NCBI RefSeq assembly: GCF_004305975.1
Contig: NZ_BHZI01000007.1
Location: forward strand, 1-46,066
DNA from: Streptomyces otsuchiensis
GTDB lineage: Bacteria > Actinomycetota > Actinomycetes > Streptomycetales > Streptomycetaceae
Direction: 5' to 3'
DNA: 46,066 nt
Under the pieces are notes generated by a model that had not been told where the DNA came from, ran no database searches, and was given only the letters and a program-made list of their open reading frames with translations. How positions within the stretch are numbered: position 1 is the stretch's first letter; each line of letters starts with the position of its first letter. Position numbers and translations under genes: made by a program. Positions 34,013-43,277 of the stretch are shown piece after piece.

Positions 34013-34810
34013 TCACAGCCGGGTGGTGGGCAGCTCCCGGTAAGTGGCGGCGAGGCGGCGGATCGTCGGGTGCGCGGCGGGGAACCGGAGGTCGTCGATC
34101 AGCGTGACGGGACGGACGCCGGTCACCGCGTTGGTGGCGAACACAGCCTCGTAGTCTCCGAGTTCGCCGACAGAGACGGGCGCGGTGCGCGGATTGCCGG
34201 CATCCCGCAGCAGTTCCATCGCCGTACCGGTCAGGCAGGGCGCGTCCGGCCACAGGACGCGGTCGCCCCGGACGAAGCCGATGTTCCAGGTACCGCCCTC
34301 GGAGACGGAGCTCTCCCGGTCGGTGAAGAGCACGTCGTCGAAGCCGTCCCGTTGCGCCGCGCGGCGGTGGCGCAGCGCGCCGAAGAGGCCGACGCTCTTC
34401 ACCTCGGGAAGGTCGCGCAGATGCACGGCGGTGCGCACCCGCAGCGGCCCGGGAGGGTCCGGCGCCGCCGGCCGTGCCGTGACGAGGACGGCGGGGGCGG
34501 CGCCGGCGGCGATCCGACCGAGGTCGAGGGCCGGGTCGAACACCGTGAGACGGAGGATCCGGCGCCCGGGGCCGGGGGCGAGCCGTCGCGCCCAGTGGCG
34601 TGCGCGCTCGGTGTCGAGCGCGGTCCCGAAGAGGGTTCGGCAGTCCCGGGCGAGGCGTCGCAGGTGGAGCTCCAGCCCCCGGACCCGGCCGTCCTCGACG
34701 AGCATGGTGGTGAAGTGGCCGTAGTTGGTCAGGGCGAGGGTGCGCAGCGCCCCGGGGTCGACCGGGCCGCCGTTCAGTTCGCCGGTGGCGATCTCAGTGG
34801 TGGCGTTCAT
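34013..34810 (-). CDS. class IV aminotransferase (aminodeoxychorismate lyase/BCAT-like)
   Basis: A 265-residue PLP fold-type IV enzyme starting MNATTEIATGELNGG. The PLP lysine lies in LPEVKSVGLFGALRHRRAA, and the conserved cofactor-binding stretch is VLFTDRESSVSEGGTWNIGFV, followed by PCLTGTAMELLRDAG. These fit the family including 4-amino-4-deoxychorismate lyase, D-amino-acid and branched-chain aminotransferases; the sequence alone does not choose. The ATG at 34810 was preferred to 34870, whose extra residues translate a short tandem repeat. Confidence 0.85.
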   Translation of the reverse strand: MNATTEIATGELNGGPVDPGALRTLALTNYGHFTTMLVEDGRVRGLELHLRRLARDCRTLFGTALDTERARHWARRLAPGPGRRILRLTVFDPALDLGRIAAGAAPAVLVTARPAAPDPPGPLRVRTAVHLRDLPEVKSVGLFGALRHRRAAQRDGFDDVLFTDRESSVSEGGTWNIGFVRGDRVLWPDAPCLTGTAMELLRDAGNPRTAPVSVGELGDYEAVFATNAVTGVRPVTLIDDLRFPAAHPTIRRLAATYRELPTTRL

Positions 34811-34825
34811 GACCGCCATCGTCGC

Positions 34826-34855
34826 GCACGGACGCACGGACGCACGGACGCACGG
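34826..34855. repeat. 8-bp tandem repeat GCACGGAC
   Basis: Three perfect copies plus a partial fourth, just upstream of the class IV aminotransferase start. No coding role. Confidence 0.75.
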
Positions 34856-34900
34856 GACACGCGGAGGCACGGACGCGCGCGACGCTCCGGACCGGGTGGG

Positions 34901-34942
34901 TCGGTCCGGAGCGGTCCGGAGCGGTCCGGAGCAGTCCGGAGC
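34901..34942. repeat. 10-bp tandem repeat GCGGTCCGGA
   Basis: Four near-perfect copies (the first and fourth differ at one base) in the gap between the aminotransferase start and the phosphopantetheinyl transferase stop. Each unit contains the palindrome TCCGGA. Confidence 0.75.
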
Positions 34943-34964
34943 GGGCGACGGCGGGCGGGGGTGG

Positions 34965-35630
34965 TCAGCCGGCCCGCTGGACGACGATGGAGGTCACCAC
35001 CAGGCCGTTGCCGGTGGTCCAGCGGCCGTCGAAGCCGGTCAGCGGCCGTCCGTCGAGCTGTGGGGCGGGGACGAGGAGGCGGGCGGTGAAGGTTCCGTCC
35101 GGGGAGATCCGGACGGACGCCTCGGGGAAGTCCAGCGGCTTGCCGGTCACCGGGTACCACGCCTTGTAGATGGACTCCTTGATGCTGAACAGCACCCGGT
35201 CCCAGGCGATCGGGGACACGGCCCCGGAGTGGGTGAGCGCGGCCAGGACGGTCCGTTCCTCGGGGCGCGAGATGGCCTCCAGCACCCCGTCGGGGAGCGG
35301 CTGCAGCGGCTCGGCGTCGATCCCCACGGCGGCGATCTCATGAGCGTGCCCGACCACGGCCGCGCGGTAGCCCAGGCAGTGGGTCATGCTCCCCGCGACG
35401 CCGTCGGGCCAGCCGGGGGCGCCACGGGTTCCCGGGATCAGCGGGGAAGGCGCGTGGCCGAGCTCGGCCAGTGCCTCCCGGGCGCAGGCTCGCACCGTGG
35501 TGAACTCGGCCTGGCGCTTGGCGACCGCGTTGGCGATCACGGCCCGCTCCTCGGGGAACAGCTCGACGTCCCCGCGGTCGGTGAACGACTGCGACCAGCG
35601 CACGGCCGCGGGCAGGATGTCGCCGATCAC
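34965..35630 (-). CDS. Sfp/EntD-type 4'-phosphopantetheinyl transferase
   Basis: Transfers the phosphopantetheine arm of CoA to carrier proteins of polyketide and non-ribosomal peptide synthases. The 221-residue length is that of the EntD/Svp subgroup. Motifs seen are GSMTHCLGYRAAVV, the magnesium-binding AAVGIDAEPLQPLP, and FSIKESIYKAWYPVTG with the catalytic Glu and Lys. The GTG start at 35630 lies within the stop of the metallophosphoesterase gene (4-nt GTGA overlap), a pairing I recall from other streptomycetes. No synthase genes lie in the window, so it probably serves clusters elsewhere. Confidence 0.93.
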   Translation of the reverse strand: MIGDILPAAVRWSQSFTDRGDVELFPEERAVIANAVAKRQAEFTTVRACAREALAELGHAPSPLIPGTRGAPGWPDGVAGSMTHCLGYRAAVVGHAHEIAAVGIDAEPLQPLPDGVLEAISRPEERTVLAALTHSGAVSPIAWDRVLFSIKESIYKAWYPVTGKPLDFPEASVRISPDGTFTARLLVPAPQLDGRPLTGFDGRWTTGNGLVVTSIVVQRAG

Positions 35631-36478
35631 GGGGCCACCTCACGTCGGGGGACGATCTGACGGGCGAGGTCGGAACGAAGCCCGAAGCGGCGCCACTCAC
35701 GCGGGTAGCCGATCGAGACCTCTTCGAACGGGACGCCGTCGTAGACGGTGCGCCGGGGGATGTGGAGGTGTCCGTAGATCACCAGCTCGGCGCCGAAGCG
35801 GGTGTGCCAGTCGGCGGTGTGTACCGTGCCGCACCACTGGACGAACTCCTGGTGCGTCATCACCTCGGTCGGTTTGCGCACCAGCGGCCAGTGGTTGACC
35901 AGGATCAGCGGCAGATCGCCGGCGACCTCCGCCAGCCGCCGCTCGCTCTCGGCGACGCGCGCGGCGCACCACGCCTGACGGCTGGGGTAGGGCGCGGGGT
36001 CGAGGAAGTACTCGTCGGTGCAGACGATCCCGGCCTCGTACGCCTTGGCGAGGGAGTCCTCACGGTTGGTGGTCCCGGGGGCGAGGAAGGTGTAGTCGTA
36101 GAGGACGAACAGCGGGGCGATCCGCACCGGTCCGCCCGCTCCCGTCCACACCGGGAAGGGGTCCTCTGGGGTGAGGACGCCGAGCCCGCGGCACATCTCG
36201 ACCAGGGCGTCGTAGCGTTCGACGCCGCGCAGCGGGTGGGTCTCCTGCTTGACCTTCCACAGTTCGTGGTTGCCGGGGACCCAGATCACCTTGGCGAACC
36301 GGTCCCGCAGCAGGGTCAGGGCCCACTCGATGTCCTCCATCAGCTCGCCCACGTCACCGGCGACGATCAGCCAGTCGTCCGGGGAGCCGGGTTTCAGCTC
36401 CTCGACGATCCGCCGGTTCTCCGGGTAGGCGATGTGCAGGTCACTGACCGCGCGTATCACTCCTGCTGTCTCAACCAC
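35627..36478 (-). CDS. metallophosphoesterase
   Basis: A 283-residue cytoplasmic calcineurin-like phosphoesterase. All metal motifs are present: SDLHIAYP (DxH) near residue 13, IVAGDVGE (GDxxE), WVPGNHELWK (GNHE), LILVNHWPL (H) and VIYGHLHIPR (GHxH). The substrate is unknown. The GTG start at 36478 begins MVETAGVIRAVSDLH. It is coupled to the phosphopantetheinyl transferase downstream, suggesting a link to carrier-protein or CoA metabolism, for example removal of the phosphopantetheine arm; this is inference only. Confidence 0.9.
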   Translation of the reverse strand: MVETAGVIRAVSDLHIAYPENRRIVEELKPGSPDDWLIVAGDVGELMEDIEWALTLLRDRFAKVIWVPGNHELWKVKQETHPLRGVERYDALVEMCRGLGVLTPEDPFPVWTGAGGPVRIAPLFVLYDYTFLAPGTTNREDSLAKAYEAGIVCTDEYFLDPAPYPSRQAWCAARVAESERRLAEVAGDLPLILVNHWPLVRKPTEVMTHQEFVQWCGTVHTADWHTRFGAELVIYGHLHIPRRTVYDGVPFEEVSIGYPREWRRFGLRSDLARQIVPRREVAP

Positions 36479-36765
36479 CCTGTCAGGTTAGACGATCGGT
36501 TCCCGCCCGCCGGAGAGACGCCGGGTGGGCGGTTCCGGCCACCGCGGGCCGCCTCCGCCGTGCGCCCGCCGTGCAGCGGGCACGGGCACGGGCACCGGGT
36601 GACAGTGGGGCCACCGCTGCGGACAGTGTTCGGTCCACGCCCGGCCAGGGCCCGGCCAAGCGCCGCGAGGGCCGGGCGCGGGCCCGTTCGGGCGTCGGGT
36701 GGGCGGGGCGTGGCCGTGCCCCCGCCCGCCCGGCGGCCGAGACCGCGTGCGCCGGCCGGCGTGGC

Positions 36766-37869
36766 TCAGTGGTGGGCGTGGCCCGCGTGCTCGTCGTCCT
36801 CCCCCGTCGCGTCACCGGACCGCTCGTCGGTGGAGTGCTCACCACCGGACTGCTCGTCGGCGTGCGGGTGGTCGGGGTGGTGCGGTTCGTAGCCGGGGAT
36901 GGTGCCGTCCTCCTTGGCGATCAGCAGCAGCCCGGCCATCCCCATGTCGGAGTGGCTCTGGACGTGGCAGTGGTACATCCAGGCGCCCGGGCCCACGCCC
37001 TCACCGGCGATGATCTGGAAGCCGAAGGAGTCGGCCGGTCCGCAGATCTTGTTGTCGATGACGCGGCTCGGGTCGTCCGGGCCGGTGAGGATGCCGGTGC
37101 GGTTGTCCGCCCAGCGGTGCCCGTGCACATGGAAGGTGTGGTACAGCTCACCGTGGGTGATGGAGATGATCTCCAGCCGGTCCCCGATGGTGGCCTCGAA
37201 GTCCGGGCCCACGCGCTGGTTGTTGGTGAGCATGTCGTTGAAGACGATGGTGAAGGTGTCGTCGGGCAGCAGGTCGCCGTCGCGCCGGACCACCAGGGGG
37301 CCGTACAGGCCGTTGCGGACGCCCGCGGTGCCGTGGTCGGTGCCGACGACGTGGTCGTGGTAGTGCCAGTAGCCGGCGCTGCCCTCGCGGTAGGTGCCGT
37401 CGGCCCGGGTGCCCGGGGTGTGGGTGCGCCAGGTGTAGGTGCGCTTCTGCCCGGGCGGGACGTGACTGCGGCTCATCCGGGTGCCGTCGCTGGTGATCTC
37501 GTAGTCGACGCCGTGCACGTGGAGGCTCGCGTCCACGTCCATGAGGTTCTCCACCTCGATGTGGAGGGTGTCGCCCTCGACCATCTCGATGAGCGGCCCG
37601 GGGATGGTGGCTTTGCCGGGTTCCAGCCCGTAGCCCATCTGGCCGTCGGCCAGCCGCTCGATGTAGAGCTTCATGTTCCGGACCTGGTTGCGGGCGCGGG
37701 CCCGGGGGGCGGTGCCCGGGTCCGAGTTCGCGGGCGCGGCGCCGGTCAGTGACGCGGCGCCCGCCATCGCCGCCGCACCCAGGAAGAGCGAACGTCTCCC
37801 CACCCCGCGCCCGTTCTCCGCGCCCGGCTTGTCCGATCGGTTGCCGCTATCGCCCGCCATGGCATTCAT
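36766..37869 (-). CDS. two-domain multicopper oxidase (small laccase)
   Basis: A 367-residue exported laccase-like enzyme oxidising phenols or metals with reduction of oxygen to water. The Tat signal has [20 protein letters not shown]. The four copper motifs are complete: [30 protein letters not shown] and [15 protein letters not shown], the order of the homotrimeric SLAC type. The C terminus is an Asp/Glu/His-rich tail ([11 protein letters not shown]), a possible extra metal site. The ATG at 37869 has GGAG eight bases upstream. It is divergent from a secreted sugar-oxidation operon. Confidence 0.94.
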   Translation of the reverse strand: MNAMAGDSGNRSDKPGAENGRGVGRRSLFLGAAAMAGAASLTGAAPANSDPGTAPRARARNQVRNMKLYIERLADGQMGYGLEPGKATIPGPLIEMVEGDTLHIEVENLMDVDASLHVHGVDYEITSDGTRMSRSHVPPGQKRTYTWRTHTPGTRADGTYREGSAGYWHYHDHVVGTDHGTAGVRNGLYGPLVVRRDGDLLPDDTFTIVFNDMLTNNQRVGPDFEATIGDRLEIISITHGELYHTFHVHGHRWADNRTGILTGPDDPSRVIDNKICGPADSFGFQIIAGEGVGPGAWMYHCHVQSHSDMGMAGLLLIAKEDGTIPGYEPHHPDHPHADEQSGGEHSTDERSGDATGEDDEHAGHAHH

Positions 37870-38009
37870 CAGCTGAACTCCGCGTGACTGTAACGAGATT
37901 GAGCCGGGCACCGGGTGCCTCTCGACCCCAGGGACGCGGCACAAGGTAGCCATCCGGAATTCATTTATCCAGACCCCTGACAAATATTTCTCTCGTGTCG
38001 TCGGACCCC

Positions 38010-38038
38010 TTGGCGGCACCTGAGAAAACGTTTACCTT
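38010..38038 (+). promoter_or_regulatory. candidate promoter with CG-centred palindrome
   Basis: TTGGCG (38010-38015) and TACCTT (38033-38038) with a 17-base spacer. The sequence GAAAACGTTTAC (about 38023-38034), a near-palindrome centred on CG as in LacI-family operators, overlaps the -10 box. It lies about 40 bases upstream of the ThuA/sugar dehydrogenase start. Confidence 0.5.
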
Positions 38039-38077
38039 CATCGGCTGACCCCGTTACCAATGAGGAGTGGGTGGCAC

Positions 38078-40618
38078 ATGCGGCCAACACCGCATCACGG
38101 TCCCATGAGTTCGGAGAGACGGAACAGACCCGCCGCGGGCCGGGCGGGCGCACACCTCGGGCGGCGCGTGCGCGTCCGGAGCTGGGCGGCGGCGCTTCTG
38201 TCGGGAGTACTGGTCACCGGCGCCATGGCGGCGACGCCCGCGAGCGCGCAGCCCACCGCGGAGTCGGTGGCCGAGGCGCTGAGACTGCCGTCCCCGCCGG
38301 GCGGCGACAACGTCAGAGTGCTGGTCTTCCACGGGTCCGCGGGCCAGGAGCCGCCGACCGTCAACGCCGGAATCGCGGCGATCGAGAGCATCGGGCGATC
38401 GGGCCCGGCGATGGAACGGTTCTCCATCGAAGCAACTGACGACGCGTCAGTATTCACCGACGGTTCCCGTCTGGGCGAGTTCAATGCCGTGGTGTTTCTC
38501 ACTGGCGCCGGCGATGTTCTCGACGCGGAACAGGAGCTCGGACTTGAGGCGTATCTCACAGCCGGCGGAGGTTTCCTCGGCGTTCACGACGCGGCACGCA
38601 CGGAGCCCTATTCCGACTGGTACACCGGACTGATCGGCGCCCGCCCCGCCGAGGGCGGCGGCACCGCGGCGCAGCGCGCCACGGTGGAGGTCGGCGACCG
38701 CCAGCACCCGGCCACCGCCTCGCTGCCGCTGGAGTGGAACCGCCTCGACGTGTGGCCCAACTGGCAGGAGAATCCCTCCGGTTCGGTGCACACCGTGGCG
38801 CGTGTCCGCGAGCTGGACTACGAGCCGGGCGAGAGCGCCAACGGCCCGGACCACCCCATCGCCTGGTGTCAGGACTACAGCGGCGGACGCTCCTTCTACA
38901 CCGGCATGGGCGGCACCGTGGCGTCCTGGGCGGAGGCGGACTTCCGCGACCACCTGCGGGGCGCGCTGATGTGGACCACCCGCATCTCCCGGGCCGACTG
39001 CCAGGCCACCGTCACGGACAACTACGTGGCGGAGCGGGTGACCGAGCCCAACCAGCCCGGTGAGCACGACCAGATCGGCGAGCCGCACGGTCTGGTGACC
39101 GCTCCGGACGGCCGCGTGTTCTACATCGGCCGCGGCGGCGCGGAGAGTTCGGCGCCGGTCGTCACCGACTGGGACGACCCGGAGATCGGCAAGGGTGAGG
39201 GCGAGATCCACGTCTACGACCCCGCCACCGACGAGGTGTCCCTGGTCGGGTCGCTTACCATCTTCGGCAACAAGGGCGGCGGCGACGAACTCACCAAGAC
39301 CGAGGAGGGGTTGCTCGGCATCGAGCTGGACCCGCGCTTCTCCTCCAACGGGTGGGTCTATCTGCACTGGACCCCGCACTCGGAGCTCGACCGTCAGACG
39401 CGCACCGCCGAGCGCCGCGTCTCCCGGTTCACCGTGAACCGCAACTCGGGCCGGCTGGACCTCTCCTCGGAGAAGGTCGTGCTGTCCTGGCCGGTCCAGG
39501 TCCACAGCTGCTGCCACGCGGGCGGCGGCATGGCCTGGGACTCCGACGGCAACCTCTACATCGCCACCGGTGACACCAACTCCTCCGGCTTCAGCGGCGG
39601 TTACTCGGGCAACAACCCGGAGCCCACCTTCCAGGGTGTCTCCTTCGCGGACGCCCGGCGTACCTCCGGCAACACCAACAACCTCAACGGCAAGATCCTG
39701 CGCATCCACCCGGAGCAGGACGGGACCTACACGCTCCCGGAGGGCAACCTCTTCACCGGCGAGGAGACCGCCGAGGGCGGCGGCAAGACCCGCGGCGAGA
39801 TCTACGCCATGGGCGTCCGCAACCCCTCGCGCATCTCGGTGGACCCGGAGACCGACGTGCTGCACGCCGGCTGGGTCGGCCCGGACGCCTCCGAGCCGAG
39901 CACCACCTGGGGCCCGGCCAAGTACGAGACGTTCACGGCGATCACCGGGCCCGGCAACTTCGGCTGGCCCTTCTGCATGGGCAACAACCAGCCCTACCGG
40001 GACCGCAACCTGCCCAACCCCGACCAGCCGCTGGGCTGGTACGACTGCGACGCGCCGAAGAACGAGTCGCCGCACAACGACGGCCTCGTCAAGCTGCCTC
40101 CGGTGACGCCCAGTTCGATCTGGTACTCACCGCAGGGCGGCGGACCGGACTTCCCGCGCGACGCCAACGGCGTCCCCTCCTACGTCATGGACGAGCAGAC
40201 GTTCCTCATGCCGTGGATGAGGGGCGGCGGTCAGGCAGCCATGAACGGGCCGGTCTACCGCTTCGACGAGAACCGCAACAGTGACGTCAAGTGGCCCTCC
40301 TACTGGGACGGCAAGTGGTTCGTCGGCGACCTCTACGACGGCACCCAGCCGCGACACGCGGTCGTGATGGACCCCGACACCCTCGGCCAGGGCGCGATCC
40401 CCACCCACGCCGAGTCGCTGAAGCAGATCATCCCCGTCGGCCAGGGCGGCATCCGCAACCTGATGGACTGGAAGTTCGCACCCGACGGGTCGCTCTACGT
40501 CCTGGACTACGGCCGCGGCTTCTTCACCTCCGACTCCGAATCCGCGCTCTGGCGCGTGACCTACACCGGCGGTGAGGCGACTCCCGCCGCCGCCGACCTG
40601 GTCAGGAAGGGCGACTGA
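38078..40618 (+). CDS. secreted ThuA domain plus PQQ-type sugar dehydrogenase
   Basis: An 846-residue exported two-domain protein. A signal peptide (SWAAALLSGVLVTGAMAATPASA) is followed by a ThuA-like glutamine-amidotransferase-fold domain (about residues 45-265: VRVLVFHGSAGQ-type start, FLTGAGDVLDAEQE, GGGFLGVHDAARTE, IAWCQDYSGGRSFYTGMGG). A six-bladed glucose/sorbosone dehydrogenase beta-propeller follows (about 290-840: GEPHGLVTAPDGRVFYIG, LLGIELDPRFSSNGWVYLHW, GGGMAWDSDGNLYIATGD, YAMGVRNPSRISVDPETD). It probably oxidises sugars outside the cell. ATG 38078 follows GAGGAG; ATG 38060 is an alternative. It is coupled by TGATG to the next gene. Confidence 0.9.
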   Translation: MRPTPHHGPMSSERRNRPAAGRAGAHLGRRVRVRSWAAALLSGVLVTGAMAATPASAQPTAESVAEALRLPSPPGGDNVRVLVFHGSAGQEPPTVNAGIAAIESIGRSGPAMERFSIEATDDASVFTDGSRLGEFNAVVFLTGAGDVLDAEQELGLEAYLTAGGGFLGVHDAARTEPYSDWYTGLIGARPAEGGGTAAQRATVEVGDRQHPATASLPLEWNRLDVWPNWQENPSGSVHTVARVRELDYEPGESANGPDHPIAWCQDYSGGRSFYTGMGGTVASWAEADFRDHLRGALMWTTRISRADCQATVTDNYVAERVTEPNQPGEHDQIGEPHGLVTAPDGRVFYIGRGGAESSAPVVTDWDDPEIGKGEGEIHVYDPATDEVSLVGSLTIFGNKGGGDELTKTEEGLLGIELDPRFSSNGWVYLHWTPHSELDRQTRTAERRVSRFTVNRNSGRLDLSSEKVVLSWPVQVHSCCHAGGGMAWDSDGNLYIATGDTNSSGFSGGYSGNNPEPTFQGVSFADARRTSGNTNNLNGKILRIHPEQDGTYTLPEGNLFTGEETAEGGGKTRGEIYAMGVRNPSRISVDPETDVLHAGWVGPDASEPSTTWGPAKYETFTAITGPGNFGWPFCMGNNQPYRDRNLPNPDQPLGWYDCDAPKNESPHNDGLVKLPPVTPSSIWYSPQGGGPDFPRDANGVPSYVMDEQTFLMPWMRGGGQAAMNGPVYRFDENRNSDVKWPSYWDGKWFVGDLYDGTQPRHAVVMDPDTLGQGAIPTHAESLKQIIPVGQGGIRNLMDWKFAPDGSLYVLDYGRGFFTSDSESALWRVTYTGGEATPAAADLVRKGD

Positions 40619-42870
40619 TGCGACGGACCCTGCCCACCCGGGGACACCCGGGCCGAAGAACGCGCCACCTGTGGATCGCGCTGACCGGTGCCCTGGTGCT
40701 GCTGCTGGGGCTCACCCCGGCGACGGCCGCCGGCAACGACGCCCGCCCCGCCGGGGGCGGTGAGGAGACGGAGACCGCGCAGGCCCAGGAACTCACCTGG
40801 ACCGCCGACGACCGGGTCGACGTGTACGCCTCCGCGCCGCAGACCGCGGTGGCCGGCCCGGCCACCATCGTCTTCGACAACAGCGAGGCCGCCGGCAACA
40901 CCACGGCGATGCCGCACACTCTGACCTTCGACACCAGCAACTCCGACTACAACAACGACGTCCAGCTCAACATCCTCGCCAACCCCACCGACTCCAACGG
41001 CGGCGTCCACACGGCGGAGGTGACGCTCACCCCGGGCGTCTACCGCTACTACTGCGCCATCCCCGGCCACGGGCAGATGCAGGGCACGCTGGTGGTCACC
41101 GAGGACGACGGCGAGGACACCACCCCGCCGGAGGTCACCGCCTCGGTCGACGGCGTGCAGAACGACGACGGCGACTACTTCGGCTCCGCCACCGTCACCC
41201 TCGACGCCACCGACTCCGGATCCGGTGTCGAGAGCGTGGAGTTCGCCGAGGGCGCGGACGGCGAATGGCAGCCGTACACCGACCCGGTCGTCGTCGACCG
41301 GCTGGGCGACCACCTGCTGCGCTACCGGGCCACCGACGCCGCCGGCAACGTCTCGGAGGAGGGAACGGTCGAGTTCACGGTCGTCGCGCCGCCCACCGAC
41401 GACGAGGAGCCGCCGGAGACCTCGGCGACCGTCAGCGGTGAGACGGACGAGGACGGCAACTACCTCGGCATGGCCACCGTCACCGTCACCGCCTCGGACG
41501 CCGGAGCGGGAGTCGACTCCATCGAGTACGCCCTCGGCGCCGACGGGGAGTGGCAGTCCTACGACGCGCCGGTGATGATCCACGAGACCGGCACCCACCT
41601 GCTGCGGTACCGCGCCACCGACCGGGCCGGCAATGTCTCGGAGGAGCAGAGCGTCGAGTTCACCGTCGTGGAGGTCGTCGAGGAGGACACCACGCCGCCC
41701 GAGGTCTCCGCGACCGTGAGCGGCAACCGCGACGCCGGCGGCGCCTACGTCGGCCACGCCCGCGTCACCGTCGAGGCCACCGACGAGGAGTCGGGCGTCG
41801 AGCGGGTGGAGTACTCCCTGGACGCCGGACCGTACCTGGAGTACGGCGACCCGGTGATCGTGGACCGGGTGGGGCGGCACACCGTCTCCTACCGTGCCAC
41901 CGACGCGGCGGGGAACACCTCCGAGGCGTCGCAGGTCGCCTTCACCGTCGCACGCGGCGGCGGTGTCCCGGCCCCCAACTGCGCCGAGTTCGACGAGCGG
42001 CGCACGGTCATCGTCGGTGACGTCGACACCGGTGTGCCGAACCGCATCACCGACAACCGCTGCCGGATCAACGAGCGGATCGAGGACGAGCGCGACTGGT
42101 CCTCCCACGCGCTCTTCCTGCGGCACGTGAACACCGTTCTCGGCCAGCTGCTGGACGAGGGCGTCATCGACGAGCGCGAGCGCGGGCTGATCGAGCGGGC
42201 CGCCCGTGACTCCGGCATCGGCACCCCCGGCCAGACCGACGGCTACCGGAAGATCTTCGACGGCACCGAGGAGACCTTCGAGTCCTGGCAGCAGGTCGGC
42301 GGCGGCTCCTTCGAGCTGACCGAGGACGGCGCCATGACCAGCGGCACCGATACGCCGGGGATGGGCATGCTGTGGTTCCCGGAGCGGCAGTACGAGAACT
42401 TCTCCCTCAAGCTCCAGTGGCGTGACGACGCCGCGGACGGGATGTTCACCAACGGCGGCGTCTTCGTCCGCTTCCCCGATGTGCACGACCACCCCGAGGA
42501 GAACCGCCCCGAGTGGGTGGCCATCAACTACGGGCACGAGGTGCAGATCAACGACCGTCCCGACGGGGACATGTACAAGACCGGCTCGATCTACGGCTTC
42601 GACCGGGTCGGCCTCGGCGGCGCCGGAGTCACCCCGAAGGGCACCTGGAACGACTACGAGATCCGGGTGATCGGCCAGTCCTACGAGATCTACCGCAACG
42701 GTGTGCTGATCAACGAGTTCGAGAACTTCCGCGGGCAGAAGTTCGAGCCGCCGCGCGCCGGTGACCCCGGCACCAGCGGCCGCCGCTACGCCTCGGGCTA
42801 CCTCGGCCTCCAGGTCCACAGCGTCTCGGAGGTCGTCTCCTACCGCGACATCCGCGTCAAGGAGCTGTAA
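40618..42870 (+). CDS. secreted cupredoxin / OmpL47 repeat / DUF1080 fusion
   Basis: A 750-residue exported protein. The signal helix is IALTGALVLLLGLTPATAAG. A plastocyanin-like domain (about 55-162) has type 1 copper ligands H100 (MPHTLTF) and C146, H151, M154 in YYCAIPGHGQMQG. Three OmpL47-type Ig repeats (about 168-258, 265-355, 360-450) each end in a YRATDxAGNxSE motif. A small helical part with two Cys follows, then a DUF1080 concanavalin-like domain (about 545-750) of the 3-keto-disaccharide hydrolase type. It may bind and cleave oxidised sugars beside the dehydrogenase. It starts at a TGATG overlap. Confidence 0.88.
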   Translation: MRRTLPTRGHPGRRTRHLWIALTGALVLLLGLTPATAAGNDARPAGGGEETETAQAQELTWTADDRVDVYASAPQTAVAGPATIVFDNSEAAGNTTAMPHTLTFDTSNSDYNNDVQLNILANPTDSNGGVHTAEVTLTPGVYRYYCAIPGHGQMQGTLVVTEDDGEDTTPPEVTASVDGVQNDDGDYFGSATVTLDATDSGSGVESVEFAEGADGEWQPYTDPVVVDRLGDHLLRYRATDAAGNVSEEGTVEFTVVAPPTDDEEPPETSATVSGETDEDGNYLGMATVTVTASDAGAGVDSIEYALGADGEWQSYDAPVMIHETGTHLLRYRATDRAGNVSEEQSVEFTVVEVVEEDTTPPEVSATVSGNRDAGGAYVGHARVTVEATDEESGVERVEYSLDAGPYLEYGDPVIVDRVGRHTVSYRATDAAGNTSEASQVAFTVARGGGVPAPNCAEFDERRTVIVGDVDTGVPNRITDNRCRINERIEDERDWSSHALFLRHVNTVLGQLLDEGVIDERERGLIERAARDSGIGTPGQTDGYRKIFDGTEETFESWQQVGGGSFELTEDGAMTSGTDTPGMGMLWFPERQYENFSLKLQWRDDAADGMFTNGGVFVRFPDVHDHPEENRPEWVAINYGHEVQINDRPDGDMYKTGSIYGFDRVGLGGAGVTPKGTWNDYEIRVIGQSYEIYRNGVLINEFENFRGQKFEPPRAGDPGTSGRRYASGYLGLQVHSVSEVVSYRDIRVKEL

Positions 42871-42904
42871 CAGCGGTCCCGTCGGCCCCGTTGCCGGCGC
42901 GCAC

Positions 42905-42945
42905 GTGCCGGGTCCCGGTCCTCGTCGAGGGCCGGGACCCGGTGC
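42905..42945. terminator. bidirectional terminator between DUF1080 fusion and ferredoxin genes
   Basis: A 19-bp stem with three G-T wobbles (42905-42923 with 42927-42945) and a tight 3-base loop, 35 bases past the DUF1080 gene stop and 48 bases past the ferredoxin stop. Confidence 0.85.
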
Positions 42946-42992
42946 GTGGGGGCGACACCCCGCCCGCCGCCCGGCGGGCGGGGTGTGCCGGG

Positions 42993-43187
42993 CTACTCCG
43001 TCAGCTGGATGGCGAGCGCCGGGCAGACGTCGGCGGCGTGCCGTACGTCCTCGGCCGACTCCGCCGCCGGGGCGGGGTCGAGCAGCACCGCGATGCCGTC
43101 CTCGTCACGCTGGTCGAAGACGGCGGGCGCGGCGACGACGCACTGCCCGGAGGCGACACACTTGTCCTGTTCGAGGATGACCTTCAT
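42993..43187 (-). CDS. 3Fe-4S ferredoxin
   Basis: A 64-residue electron carrier for the adjacent P450. The iron-sulphur ligands are C10 and C16 in DKCVASGQC and C55 in DVCPALAI; the position of the missing fourth Cys identifies a [3Fe-4S] type common beside CYP105-like enzymes. The ATG at 43187 has GGAGAG upstream. It lies 90 bases downstream of the P450 gene, across a short tandem repeat. Confidence 0.94.
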   Translation of the reverse strand: MKVILEQDKCVASGQCVVAAPAVFDQRDEDGIAVLLDPAPAAESAEDVRHAADVCPALAIQLTE

Positions 43188-43222
43188 GGCTCTCCAGTTC
43201 TGGCCGGCGGGGCCGGCCCGTG

Positions 43223-43258
43223 GGTTCGGCGGTCGGTTCGGCGGTCGGTTCGGCGGTC
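43223..43258. repeat. 12-bp tandem repeat GGTTCGGCGGTC
   Basis: Three perfect copies plus a partial fourth, in the short gap between the P450 stop and the ferredoxin start. Confidence 0.8.
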
Positions 43259-43277
43259 GGTCGGCGAGCGGCGGGTG

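Noticed and set aside
34820-34945. Tandem repeats considered as a CRISPR or attachment site
   Set aside because: Units are 8 and 10 bp with no spacers, cas genes, integrase or tRNA nearby.
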